From Burkholderiaceae bacterium (GTDB taxonomy: Bacteria > Pseudomonadota > Gammaproteobacteria > Burkholderiales > Burkholderiaceae_E), in contig JAJPES010000065.1 of assembly GCA_021166725.1 (NCBI GenBank), positions 20,962 to 84,961 on the forward strand: DNA of 64,000 nucleotides, given 5' to 3'. Position numbers and translations under genes: made by a program. Shown here one piece after another: positions 26,559-35,474 of the stretch. The notes beneath the pieces are model-generated. The model was not told the origin of the DNA. It saw only the letters and a program-made list of their open reading frames with translations, and made no database searches. The first letter of the stretch is position 1. Each line of letters starts with the position of its first letter.

Positions 26559-27959
26559 ATGACGGCGCAAGGCGCGGTGCTGGTCGGTTGCGGGGCCGGT
26601 TTCTCGGGAGACCGGCTCGATGCGCCGCTGCCCGTCGTGCGCAGCCTCGTACGCTCGCGCCGGCCGGCGGCGATCATGTTCGAGACGCTGGGCGAGCGCA
26701 CGCTCGCGCTCGCGCAACTCGCCCGGCTCGAGGACCCGGGCAGGGGCTACGAGCCGCTGCTCGAGCGGATGCTCGAACCGATCCTCGCCCTCTGCCTCGA
26801 GCACCGGGTCGCGATCCTCGGCAATTTCGGTGCGGCCAACCCACCCGCTGCGGCGAAAGCGATCCGCGCGCTGGCGCAGCGCCTCGGCTGCCGCGCGCCG
26901 CGCATCGCCGTCGTCACCGGGGACGACCTGGTCGCGGGAGCGATGCTCGCCCACCTCGAGCAGGAAGACGGCTCGCCGTGCGCGTCGGAGCGCGTGTTGA
27001 GCGCGAACGCCTACCTCGGCGCGCAACCGCTGATCGACGCGCTCGCTGCCGATGCCGACGTGGTCGTGACCGGACGCGTGGCCGACCCGGCGCTCGCGCT
27101 CGCTGCGTTCGCGCACCACCACGGCTGGTCGCTCGCGCAGCGCGAGCGCGTCGCGGCGGGAACGCTCGCCGGACACCTGCTCGAGTGCGGCGCGCAGGTC
27201 AGCGGCGGCTACTACGCCGACCCCGGCTTCAAGGACGTTCCCGATCCGCACCGCATCGGCTTCCCGATCGTCGAGATGCGCTCCGATGGTTCCTTCGTGA
27301 TCGGCAAGGCCGACGACACCGGAGGGCTGGTCGACCGGCACACGGTGGCCGAGCAGATCCTCTACGAGATCCACGATCCGTCGCGCTACCTCACGCCCGA
27401 CGTCGTGCTCGACGTCACGCAGGTCGAGATTGCCGAGGCCGGGCCGAATCGCGTCGCCGTCGGCGGTGCGATCGGGCACGCGCGTCCCGAGCGGCTGAAG
27501 GTCACCGTGGGGCACGAAGCGGGCTGGATCGGCGAGGCCGAGATCTCGTACGCCGGCCCGAACGCCGTTGCGCGCGGGCAGCTGGCCATCGACGTCGTGC
27601 GTCGCCGGCTCGGCGACGACGTGCGCATGCGCGCCGACCTGATCGGGGTGGCGAGCGTCTTCAACGACGACGCCGGTCGCTTCCTCGACGCGTGTGCCGC
27701 CGAAGGCGGGCACGAGGCGCGCGACCAGGACGTGCGCGAGCGGCAAGCGCGCGAACTGCGCGACGTCCGCGTGCGCATCGCCGTCGCCGGCGAGTCGAAG
27801 GAGCTCGTTGCGCGCGCCGGCGAGGAGGTACTCGCGCTCTACACCTGCGGTCCCGCCGGCGGCGGCGGCGTACGCAGCTCGGTGCGCCGGCGCATCGCGA
27901 CGAGTTCGGCGTACATCGCGCGCGAGCGCGTCGCGCCGTCGGTGGAGATCGTCGGATGA
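26559..27959 (+). CDS. AtuA family protein (acyclic terpene utilisation, DUF1446)
   Basis: Cytoplasmic protein of 466 residues belonging to the AtuA/DUF1446 family, named after a gene needed for citronellol and geraniol breakdown in Pseudomonas; the biochemical role is not settled. Visible blocks are VLVGCGAGFSGDRLDAPLPVV, MFETLGERTLALAQL, AILGNFGAANPPAAAKAI, VVTGRVADPALALA and HLLECGAQVSGGYYADPGFKDVPD. The start MTAQGAVLVG follows a GAGGAAGG ribosome site. It is the first gene of a five-gene overlapped operon. No other atu genes (acyl-CoA carboxylase etc.) are nearby, so the pathway may be different. Confidence 0.86.
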   Translation: MTAQGAVLVGCGAGFSGDRLDAPLPVVRSLVRSRRPAAIMFETLGERTLALAQLARLEDPGRGYEPLLERMLEPILALCLEHRVAILGNFGAANPPAAAKAIRALAQRLGCRAPRIAVVTGDDLVAGAMLAHLEQEDGSPCASERVLSANAYLGAQPLIDALAADADVVVTGRVADPALALAAFAHHHGWSLAQRERVAAGTLAGHLLECGAQVSGGYYADPGFKDVPDPHRIGFPIVEMRSDGSFVIGKADDTGGLVDRHTVAEQILYEIHDPSRYLTPDVVLDVTQVEIAEAGPNRVAVGGAIGHARPERLKVTVGHEAGWIGEAEISYAGPNAVARGQLAIDVVRRRLGDDVRMRADLIGVASVFNDDAGRFLDACAAEGGHEARDQDVRERQARELRDVRVRIAVAGESKELVARAGEEVLALYTCGPAGGGGVRSSVRRRIATSSAYIARERVAPSVEIVG

Positions 27960-28357
27960 GCGGCATCGAGCAAGCAAGCCCGAGCCGCGAAACCGACGGC
28001 TTCGTCGACGTGCCGCTGCACCGCGTTGCCCACGCCCGTGCCGGCGACAAGGGCGACCGGCTCAATGTCAGCGTGATCGCATACCGTGCCGAGTGCTATC
28101 CGCTGCTGTGCGAACAGCTGAGCGCCGAGCGCGTCGCGCGGCGCTTCGCGCACCGCAGCCCCGGCGTCGTGCGGCGCTACGAGTTGCCGCGCCTGTGGGC
28201 GCTGAATTTCGTCGTCGACGACGTGCTCGAGGGCGGCGTCAACGACGCGTTGAATCTCGACGGACACGGCAAGACGCATTCGTACCTGGTGCTGTCGATG
28301 ACGGTTCGCGTGCCGCGCGAACTGCTGGATCCCACGAAGGAGGAACCCGAAAGATGA
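27956..28357 (+). CDS. AtuA-related small protein
   Basis: Protein of 133 residues, MSGIEQASPSRETDGFVDV, corresponding to the separate C-terminal partner that is fused to AtuA in some genomes. The conserved blocks are VPLHRVAHARAGDKGDRLNVSV, ELPRLWALNFVVDDVLEGGV and NLDGHGKTHSYLVLSMTVRVP. It overlaps atuA by four bases (ATGA) and overlaps the transporter gene downstream in the same way. It probably forms a complex with AtuA. Confidence 0.85.
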   Translation: MSGIEQASPSRETDGFVDVPLHRVAHARAGDKGDRLNVSVIAYRAECYPLLCEQLSAERVARRFAHRSPGVVRRYELPRLWALNFVVDDVLEGGVNDALNLDGHGKTHSYLVLSMTVRVPRELLDPTKEEPER

Positions 28358-29325
28358 AGCGCAATCCGAAACTCTTCGCCGCGGCGATCGCGGCCTGCGC
28401 GGCGGTCGCCTTCTCCGGCGCAGCGTCCGCGCAGGAGAAACTGCTGATCGGGGCGACGTCGGCCTCGTCGAGCCAGTACGGCTATTTCGTCGCGCTGTCG
28501 CAGCTGATCAACGCGAAGGTCCCCGGTGTCGAGAGCTCGGTGGTCGAGACCGGCGCCACCGTGGACAACCTGCGGCGCATCGGGCGCAACCAGATCGACC
28601 TCGGCCTCGTCACGACGAACGTCGGCTACCACGCGTATGCGGGCGTCGGCGACTTCGCCGGCAAGAAGGTCGACAGCCGACTGATGTTCGTCTATTCGCC
28701 GGCGCCGCAGAACGTCGTCGTGCGCGCCGACAGCGGCGCGCAGAAGCTCGCCGATCTCGCCGGCAAGCGCTTCAATCCGGGGCTGAAGGGATCGGCGACC
28801 GAGAAAACCGCCGAGAGCGTGTTCAAGGCGCTCGGCATTGCACCCGACTACGTGCGTGGATCGACCACCGACATCGTCGACTCGATCAAGGACAACCGCG
28901 TGATCGGCTACGTGAAATCGGGCGTGGGCGACAAGCTCGACGGCTCCTCGCTCGACATCGCGACCTTCACGCCGGTGCGCGTGCTCTCGCTCACGCCCGA
29001 GCAGAAGAAGACGGTCGCCGAGAAGTTCCCCGACCTGTCGGTGGTCGACATTCCGGCCGGCGCGGCCGAAGGCATTCCGGCGTACAGCACCTGGAGCTTC
29101 GGCCTGGCGGTGCACGCGCGTCCGGGCCTGTCCGACGAAACCGCGTACGGCATCGCGAAGGCCGTCTTCGAGGACAAGACGGTGCAGGTCGGCGCGATGA
29201 GCAGCCTGAAGGGCATCGACATGATCAAGCTCACGCTCGAGAACGGAACCGTCCCGTTGCATCCCGGCGTCGTGCGCTACCTGAAGGAGAAGGGCGTGTC
29301 GATTCCGCAGAAGCTGCTGCCCTGA
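28354..29325 (+). CDS. TAXI family TRAP transporter solute-binding protein
   Basis: Periplasmic binding protein of 323 residues with a clear signal peptide (MKRNPKLFAAAIAACAAVAF ... ASAQEK). The mature part starts LLIGATSASSSQYGYFVAL, then VETGATVDNLRRIGRNQIDLGLVTTNVGYHAYAG, the TAXI-type hallmark. GKRFNPGLKGSATEKTAESVFKALG follows. It delivers an organic acid to the fused TRAP permease encoded next. Its ATG overlaps the preceding stop (ATGA). A link to the substrate of the AtuA and dehydrogenase proteins is likely from the operon. Confidence 0.9.
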   Translation: MKRNPKLFAAAIAACAAVAFSGAASAQEKLLIGATSASSSQYGYFVALSQLINAKVPGVESSVVETGATVDNLRRIGRNQIDLGLVTTNVGYHAYAGVGDFAGKKVDSRLMFVYSPAPQNVVVRADSGAQKLADLAGKRFNPGLKGSATEKTAESVFKALGIAPDYVRGSTTDIVDSIKDNRVIGYVKSGVGDKLDGSSLDIATFTPVRVLSLTPEQKKTVAEKFPDLSVVDIPAGAAEGIPAYSTWSFGLAVHARPGLSDETAYGIAKAVFEDKTVQVGAMSSLKGIDMIKLTLENGTVPLHPGVVRYLKEKGVSIPQKLLP

Positions 29326-29350
29326 GCCCGTCCAGGCGGAGCCGACGGGC

Positions 29351-31258
29351 ATGAGCGAGCCGGCACGCGGCGCACGCGCATGGGCGACGAAGGCGCTCGC
29401 CGCGCTGCTGGGCGCCTTCATCCTCTACACGTCGGCCTTCGGCGCCTTCGAGGGCCTGATCCAGCGCGCGATCTTCCTCGCGCTGGTCGTGTGCCTGGGG
29501 CTGCTGATGTTCCCGCTGGGCGCCGGCAGGCCCTGGCGGCCCGCTGCAATCGTCGTCGACGCGTTGCTCGCGGCGGCGACGCTGGCCGCCTGCGGCTACG
29601 TCGTCGTGCACTACGACGAGATCATGACGAGCCTGCCGACGGCGACGCCGCTCGACGTCGCGCTCACGGTCGGCATCGTCGTCGCAGTGCTCGAAGTCTC
29701 GCGACGCGCGATCGGCAGCATCTTTCCGGCGATCGCGCTGGCCGGCATCGCCTATGCGCTGTTCGGGCAGTACGTTCCGGGTTCGCTCGGGCATCGCGGC
29801 TTCGACATACAGTTCGTCACCGAGACGCTGCTGCTCGGCGACCTCGGTATCTGGGGACTGCTCGTCGGCGTAGCGAGCACGACGATCGGCGCGTTCATTC
29901 TCTTCGGCAGCGTGCTGCTGTTCACCGGCGGCGGGCAGACCTTCATGGAGCTGGCGGTGCGCCTGAGCGGACGCAGCCCCGGCGGCGCAGCCAAGATCGC
30001 CACCGTCGCCTCGGGCCTGTTCGGTACGATCAGCGGCAGCGCGGTGGCCAACGTCGCCACCACCGGCAACTTCACCATTCCGCTGATGAAGCGGCTCGGC
30101 TATCCGCCCGCGCTCGCCGGCGGCATCGAGGCGGTCGCTTCCACCGGCGGACAGATCGCGCCGCCCGTGATGGGCGCCGCCGCCTTCGTGATGGCGGAGA
30201 TCATCGGGCGCAGCTACTTCGACATCGCGAAGTCCGCCGTGCTGCCGGCGTTCCTGTTCTATCTCGGCTGCTTCGCCACCATCCACTTCATCGCGCTCGA
30301 CCGCGGGCTGCGCGTCGTTCCCGAGGACGAAATGCCCGCGTGGCGCACCGTGCTCGCACCTCGGCGAACGATTCCGATCGTCGCCGCCTTCGCGGCGCTG
30401 CTCTACGGCGTGCTCACCGGCCGCTCGGTGCAGAGCGCCGCCTTCTTCGGCGTCGTCGGCCTGTTCGCCTCCTACCTGCTGCTGAACGTGCGTTCGGTCG
30501 CGGACCTCGGCCGCTCGCTGCGCGTGATCGTCGACAGCCTGGAGGACGCCGGCAAGGCGCTCGTGATGATCGGCGTGCTGCTCGCCGGCGCGCAGATCCT
30601 CGTGAGCATGGTCAACATGACCGGGCTCGGCGTTGCCCTGTCGTCGATGATCGTCGCGCTGGCGGCCAACGAGATCTGGCTCATCGCGCTCGTCACCGCG
30701 CTCGTCTGCACGGTGCTCGGCATGGGCATGCCGACCACCGCCGCCTACGTGCTGGTGGCCGCCGTGCTTGCGCCTGCGCTGACCAAGGTCGGCCTGGACC
30801 CGATCGTCGCGCACATGTTCGTGTTCTATTACGCGACCATCTCGGTGATCACGCCGCCCGTGTGCGTTGCGGTGTTCGTCGCCGCCGGCATCGCGCAGAC
30901 GAACTGGCTTTCGGTGGCGCGCGAAGCGGTCAAGCTCGGAGCGGTCACCTATGTGATCCCGTTCATGTTCATCGCCTATCCGGGCATGCTGGCCACCGGC
31001 AGCGCGCTCGATTTCTTCGAGGCGATCGTCTCCGGTACCGTGTTCACCATGGCCTTCGCGATGTTCTTCGGCGGAGCGCGTTTCTTCGCTTCCCGCCTTC
31101 TCAACGCGGCGGTGTTGCTGGCGATCGCGCTGCTGTCGGCGTTGCCCACCTGGTACGGACTGGGCGTGTCCACCGTCGGCCTGCTGTTGCTCTGGACGAT
31201 GCGTCGAAGCCGCCTGCATGCTCCGGTCCATGCAGCGGCGTCCGAAGTAGCCCGATGA
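29351..31258 (+). CDS. TRAP transporter fused permease (DctQM type)
   Basis: Inner-membrane permease of 635 residues in which the small and large TRAP subunits are fused, as is usual with TAXI binding proteins. More than twelve hydrophobic segments are present. The large-subunit pattern is seen in FGTISGSAVANVATTGNFTIPLMKRLGYPPALAGGIEAVASTGGQIAPPVMGAAAFVMAE and in LGMGMPTTAAYVLVAAVLAPAL. It follows the binding-protein gene after 25 bp and overlaps the dehydrogenase gene by four bases. Confidence 0.92.
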   Translation: MSEPARGARAWATKALAALLGAFILYTSAFGAFEGLIQRAIFLALVVCLGLLMFPLGAGRPWRPAAIVVDALLAAATLAACGYVVVHYDEIMTSLPTATPLDVALTVGIVVAVLEVSRRAIGSIFPAIALAGIAYALFGQYVPGSLGHRGFDIQFVTETLLLGDLGIWGLLVGVASTTIGAFILFGSVLLFTGGGQTFMELAVRLSGRSPGGAAKIATVASGLFGTISGSAVANVATTGNFTIPLMKRLGYPPALAGGIEAVASTGGQIAPPVMGAAAFVMAEIIGRSYFDIAKSAVLPAFLFYLGCFATIHFIALDRGLRVVPEDEMPAWRTVLAPRRTIPIVAAFAALLYGVLTGRSVQSAAFFGVVGLFASYLLLNVRSVADLGRSLRVIVDSLEDAGKALVMIGVLLAGAQILVSMVNMTGLGVALSSMIVALAANEIWLIALVTALVCTVLGMGMPTTAAYVLVAAVLAPALTKVGLDPIVAHMFVFYYATISVITPPVCVAVFVAAGIAQTNWLSVAREAVKLGAVTYVIPFMFIAYPGMLATGSALDFFEAIVSGTVFTMAFAMFFGGARFFASRLLNAAVLLAIALLSALPTWYGLGVSTVGLLLLWTMRRSRLHAPVHAAASEVAR

Positions 31259-32172
31259 CAACCGGAGAGACAATAGCGACCGTTGCCGTGGTCGGATGCG
31301 GCACCGTCGGCGCGAGCTGGGCGGCGCTGTTCGTCGCGCACGGTCTGCAGGTGCAGGCAACCGATCCGGCGCCGGGCGCAGAAGCGCGTCTGCGCGAATT
31401 CGTCGAGCGGGCGCGTGAGCCGCTGCGCGCCCTCGGCCACGCGGGCGAGGGGCGGCTCGATTTCACGAGCGAGCTCGAGCAGGCGATCGATGGTGCGCAC
31501 TTCGTGCAGGAGAACGCACCGGAGAACGAAGACACGAAGCGCGCGCTGCTCGCACGCATCGATCGCCTCGCCCCGCCCGAGGTCATCGTCGCCGGAAGCA
31601 CGTCGTCGCTGCTGCGCAGCCGTCTCGTCGTCGACTGCGTGCATCGACGCCGGCACATCTGCGCGCATCCGTTCAATCCGCCGCACCTCGTGCCGCTGGT
31701 CGAGATCGTCGGCGAGGACGACGAAGTCGTGCAGCGCGCGGTTCGTTTCTACCGGGGGCTCGGCCGGCATCCGATCGTCCTGCGAAAGGAGATGCCCGGC
31801 CATGTCGCGAACCGCATGGCGTCGGCGCTGTGGCGCGAGGCGGTGTACCTCGTCGAGCAGGGGGTTGCCAGCGTCGAGGACATCGACGCCGCGGTAACGC
31901 ACGGCCCGGGCTTGCGCTGGGCGATCTTCGGTCCGCACCTCACCTACCATCTCGGTGGTGGCGAGGGTGGCATCGAGCATTACCTCGAGCACCTGGGTCC
32001 GAGCCAGGCGCGCCGCTGGGCGTCGCTCGGCGCGCCGGTGCTCGACGATGCGACGAAGCGCGCGCTGGTCGACGGCGTGCTGGAGGAGGCAGCCGGGCGT
32101 TCGGTCGGCGAGCTCGAACGAGCCCGCGACGCCGCGCTGGTCGCCCTGCTGCGAACGCTCGTCCGCCGCTGA
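31255..32172 (+). CDS. 3-hydroxyacyl-CoA dehydrogenase family protein
   Basis: NAD-dependent dehydrogenase of 305 residues related to 3-hydroxyacyl-CoA and L-carnitine dehydrogenases. The Rossmann motif is VAVVGCGTVGASWAALF. FVQENAPENEDTKRALLARI, the catalytic-type region ICAHPFNPPHLVPLVEIVG with the histidine, and EMPGHVANRMASALWREAVYLVEQGVAS follow. It ends the AtuA/TRAP operon (ATGA overlap with the permease). Substrate is probably a hydroxyacid or its CoA ester imported by the TRAP system. Confidence 0.88.
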   Translation: MTTGETIATVAVVGCGTVGASWAALFVAHGLQVQATDPAPGAEARLREFVERAREPLRALGHAGEGRLDFTSELEQAIDGAHFVQENAPENEDTKRALLARIDRLAPPEVIVAGSTSSLLRSRLVVDCVHRRRHICAHPFNPPHLVPLVEIVGEDDEVVQRAVRFYRGLGRHPIVLRKEMPGHVANRMASALWREAVYLVEQGVASVEDIDAAVTHGPGLRWAIFGPHLTYHLGGGEGGIEHYLEHLGPSQARRWASLGAPVLDDATKRALVDGVLEEAAGRSVGELERARDAALVALLRTLVRR

Positions 32173-32257
32173 GCGGCGGCCCGGGCCGCGTTTCCCCGCG
32201 GATCGGCGATCATTCGGCCCAGGTGCCAGCCTGCTCGCGCTCGTGCGAGCCCGCCCG

Positions 32258-33295
32258 ATGATCCTTTCGCCATGCCGAGCCGCGTGGTCCGCCAGCGCGC
32301 AGCGCTTCCCCGCGTTGCGTGCGGTGCTGGCCTGCCTGTTCGCAGTTGCGGCACTGTCGGCCGGCTGCTCGGGTCGCTCCTCGACGCCGTTGCAGGGCTA
32401 CGTCGAAGGCGAGTTCGTGCTCGTCGCCTCGCCCTACGGCGGCACGCTCGAGCGCCTTTCGGTGGCACGCGGCGGCACGGTGAAGCGCGGCGATGCGCTG
32501 TTCAAGATCGAGGACTCCTTCGAGCAGGCGGCCGTCGACGAGGCGCAGGCGCGCGTCGAGGCGGCGCAGGCGCAGATCGAGAACCTGAGTGCCTCGCGTC
32601 GCGTCGCCGAAATCGACGCGCTGCAGCAGCAGGCGGCCGCAGCTCGCGCGTCGCTCGCGTTGTCGGAGGAAACGCTCCGGCAGCAGCAGCGGCTTCGTTC
32701 GCAGGGCTTCGTCTCGCAGGCGAGCCTCGATGCTGCGCGCTCGGCGAAAGAAAGGGACGCGGCCCAGCTTGCACAGGCGCAGGCGCAGGTGCGCAATGCG
32801 CAGGCGAGCATCGGACGCGAGCCGGAGATCGCGGCCGCGCGCGCCGAGCTGGAGGCGGCGCGCGCGGCGTACCAGCAGGCGGCTACGCGCGTCGAGCAGA
32901 AGGCGCCCGTCGCGCCTGCCGATGCGGTGGTGGCCGACACGTATTTCCACGTCGGCGAGTCGGTGCCGGCGGGCGCGCCCGTCGTGAGCCTGCTGCCCCC
33001 GCACAACGTGAAGCTGCGCTTCTTCGTGCCGCAGGCACGGGTGGGCGCGCTGCGCATCGGCGATGCCGTGCGCGCGCATTGCGACGGATGCGAGATGCCG
33101 ATCGACGCGCGCGTGTCGTTCATCGCGCCGCGCGCCGAGTACACGCCGCCGGTGATCTACGGCGAGAATGCGCGCCAGAAGCTCGTCTTCCTGGTGGAGG
33201 CGCGACCCTCGCCCACCGCGGCGGCACGCCTGCACCCCGGGCAGCCGCTCGACGTCGAGCTTCTCGGCACGCAGCAGGGCGGAGCACCCGGGTGA
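32258..33295 (+). CDS. HlyD-type periplasmic adaptor (membrane fusion protein)
   Basis: Adaptor of 345 residues for an ABC exporter. The N-terminal anchor ends in a lipobox-like ALSAGCSGRS, so the mature protein may be lipidated. The biotinyl-lipoyl part FVLVASPYGGTLERLSVARGGTVKRGDALFKI is followed by a long alpha-hairpin rich in Ala, Gln and Glu (AQARVEAAQAQIENL to AAYQQAATRVEQK). The second lipoyl half then reads APADAVVADTYFHVGESVPAGAPVVSLLP. The ABC ATPase and permease follow, giving a YhiI/YbhG-like exporter. The track start at 31955 lies inside the previous gene. Confidence 0.88.
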   Translation: MILSPCRAAWSASAQRFPALRAVLACLFAVAALSAGCSGRSSTPLQGYVEGEFVLVASPYGGTLERLSVARGGTVKRGDALFKIEDSFEQAAVDEAQARVEAAQAQIENLSASRRVAEIDALQQQAAAARASLALSEETLRQQQRLRSQGFVSQASLDAARSAKERDAAQLAQAQAQVRNAQASIGREPEIAAARAELEAARAAYQQAATRVEQKAPVAPADAVVADTYFHVGESVPAGAPVVSLLPPHNVKLRFFVPQARVGALRIGDAVRAHCDGCEMPIDARVSFIAPRAEYTPPVIYGENARQKLVFLVEARPSPTAAARLHPGQPLDVELLGTQQGGAPG

Positions 33296-33326
33296 CGCGG
33301 GGCCGGCAGCGACCGGAGGCGCGCCA

Positions 33327-34322
33327 GTGAGCGAAACGCGCGTGCCCGACGCCGATCCAGGGGGCCCGGCACTCGCGATCGACGTAGTCGGGCTGGACAA
33401 GCATTTCGGCGACAAGCACGTCGTCGTCGACCTGTCGCTGCAGGTGCGCGAAGGGGAGATCTTCGGCTTCCTCGGGCCGAACGGCAGCGGCAAGACGACG
33501 TCGATCCGGATGATGTGCGGGCTGCTGCGCCCCGACAGCGGTAGCGGCACCTGCCTGGGTTACGACGTGATCCACCAGACCGAACAGATCAAGCGTCGCG
33601 TCGGCTACATGACGCAGCGCTTCTCGCTGTGGGAAGACCTGACGATCGCGGAGAACCTCGACTTCGTGGCGCGCATGTACGAGGTGCCCCGGCGGCGCGA
33701 GGCGGTCGCCCGCGCTCTTCGCGCGCTCGGCCTGGCCGACCGAAGCGCGCAGCTCGCCGGCGCGTTGTCGGGCGGCTGGAAGCAGCGCCTCGCGCTCGCC
33801 GCGTGCCTGCTGCACCAGCCGCGCCTGCTGCTGCTCGACGAGCCCACGGCCGGCGTCGACCCGAAGGCGCGCCGCGATTTCTGGGACGAGATCCACCGGC
33901 TCGCCGCCGGCGGCATCTCGGTGCTCGTCTCGACGCACTACATGGACGAGGCCGAGCGCTGCCATCGCCTGGCCTACATCGCCGAGGGGCGGCTGCTCGC
34001 GCAGGGCACCGCCGACGAGGTGATCGCCGGGCAGCATATCGCCGCGTGGTCGGTGGCCGGGCGCGATGCGCCCGACGAGGTCGCGCGGCTTCGCGCGTTG
34101 CCCGGCGTCGTTCGCGTCACCTCGTTCGGCAACACGCTGCACGTCACCGGCCACGATGCCGCGCTGCTCGAACAGAGCATGCAGTCGGTTGCGCTGCGCG
34201 AGCACCTGCACGTGCAACGCATCGAACCGACGCTCGAGGATGCGTTCATCAGCCTGATGGACGCGCCGGCAGCCGGTCGCACGCCGCGGGCGCGCCCCGT
34301 CGCGGACGGCGCATCGAGGTGA
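33327..34322 (+). CDS. ABC exporter ATP-binding protein
   Basis: ATPase of 331 residues starting at GTG (VSETRVPDADPGG). Walker A is GFLGPNGSGKTTSIRMM, the Q-loop YMTQRFSLWEDLTIAENL, the signature ALSGGWKQRLALAACLLHQP and Walker B LLLLDEPTAGVDPKARRDFW with switch histidine STHYMDEAERC. A C-terminal extension (about 90 residues) resembles DrrA-type drug or lipid exporters. The stop overlaps the permease GTG start (GTGA). Confidence 0.92.
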   Translation: MSETRVPDADPGGPALAIDVVGLDKHFGDKHVVVDLSLQVREGEIFGFLGPNGSGKTTSIRMMCGLLRPDSGSGTCLGYDVIHQTEQIKRRVGYMTQRFSLWEDLTIAENLDFVARMYEVPRRREAVARALRALGLADRSAQLAGALSGGWKQRLALAACLLHQPRLLLLDEPTAGVDPKARRDFWDEIHRLAAGGISVLVSTHYMDEAERCHRLAYIAEGRLLAQGTADEVIAGQHIAAWSVAGRDAPDEVARLRALPGVVRVTSFGNTLHVTGHDAALLEQSMQSVALREHLHVQRIEPTLEDAFISLMDAPAAGRTPRARPVADGASR

Positions 34323-35452
34323 CGCGCTTTTCGCCGAGCCGCTGGTGGGGCATCGTCGTCAAGGAGTTCATCCAGCTCCAGCGCGACCGACTCACCTTCG
34401 GCATGATCGTCGGCATCCCGGTGATGCAGCTGCTGCTGTTCGGCTTCGCGATCAACACCGATCCGCGGCACCTGCCCACCGTCGTGCTCGCGCTCGACCA
34501 CAGCGTCTTCTCGCGCAGCATCGTCGCCGGCCTGCAGAACACCGGCTACTTCGAGGTGGTCGCCTCGGCGCGCTCGTCCGAAGAAGTCGACGAGATGCTC
34601 TCGCGCGGCGACGTGCAGTTCGCAGTGACGATTCCCGAGGACTTCTCGCGCCGCCTCGTGCGCGGCGAGCGGCCCGCGCTGCTGGTCGAGGCCGACGCAA
34701 CGGACCCGGCCGCCACCGGCGCCGCGCTCGCTTCGCTCGACACGATGGTCGCGGCGGTCGTCGCGCGCGATGCAACGGGCGTGCTGCTGCCGCGCGCGCC
34801 GCCGCCGTCGCCGGTCGAGCTGCGGCTGCACCGTCGCTACAACCCCGAAGGCATCACCCAGTACAACATCGTTCCGGGGCTGCTCGGCGTGATCCTCACG
34901 ATGACGATGGTGATGATGACGAGCCTGGCGCTGACGCGCGAACGCGAGCGGGGCACCTGGGAGAACCTGATCGCCACGCCGGCGCTGCCGATCGAGGTGA
35001 TGACCGGCAAGATCGTCCCCTACGTGGCGATCGGGCTCGTGCAGGTCGGGCTGGTGCTGGCCGCCGCGCGCTGGGTGTTCGACATTCCACTGCGCGGCAG
35101 CCTCTTCGTGCTGTTCGCCGCTGTGCTGCTGTTCATTGCGACGAACCTGGTGCTCGGCATCACCTTCTCGTCGATCGCGCGCAACCAGCTGCAGGCGCTG
35201 CAGATGACGATCTTCTTCTTCCTGCCGTCGATCCTGCTGTCGGGCTTCATGTTCCCGTTTCGCGGCATGCCCGAGTGGGCGCAATGGCTGGGGTCGCTGC
35301 TGCCGCTGACGCACTTCCTCGTGCTCGTGCGCGGCATCCTGCTCAAGGGCAACGGCTGGCACGAGCTGTGGCCGCAGGTGTGGCCGATCGCGCTGTTCGC
35401 GGTCGTGGCGGTCGCCGTGGGGCTGCGATTCTATCGCAGGACGCTGGACTGA
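34319..35452 (+). CDS. ABC-2 type exporter permease
   Basis: Permease of 377 residues beginning with GTG (VTRFSPSRWWGIVVKEFIQL). One N-terminal helix and a large extracytoplasmic domain precede five C-terminal helices. The ABC-2 pattern is visible in YNPEGITQYNIVPGLLGVILTMTMVMMTSLALTRERERGTWENLIATP. The FFLPSILLSGFMFPFRGMPEWAQ segment follows. Systems with an HlyD adaptor often have two permease genes (YbhS/YbhR); only one is present here, so it may act as a homodimer. Confidence 0.9.
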   Translation: MTRFSPSRWWGIVVKEFIQLQRDRLTFGMIVGIPVMQLLLFGFAINTDPRHLPTVVLALDHSVFSRSIVAGLQNTGYFEVVASARSSEEVDEMLSRGDVQFAVTIPEDFSRRLVRGERPALLVEADATDPAATGAALASLDTMVAAVVARDATGVLLPRAPPPSPVELRLHRRYNPEGITQYNIVPGLLGVILTMTMVMMTSLALTRERERGTWENLIATPALPIEVMTGKIVPYVAIGLVQVGLVLAAARWVFDIPLRGSLFVLFAAVLLFIATNLVLGITFSSIARNQLQALQMTIFFFLPSILLSGFMFPFRGMPEWAQWLGSLLPLTHFLVLVRGILLKGNGWHELWPQVWPIALFAVVAVAVGLRFYRRTLD

Positions 35453-35474
35453 CGATGCGCCGGAGCTCCGGCGT

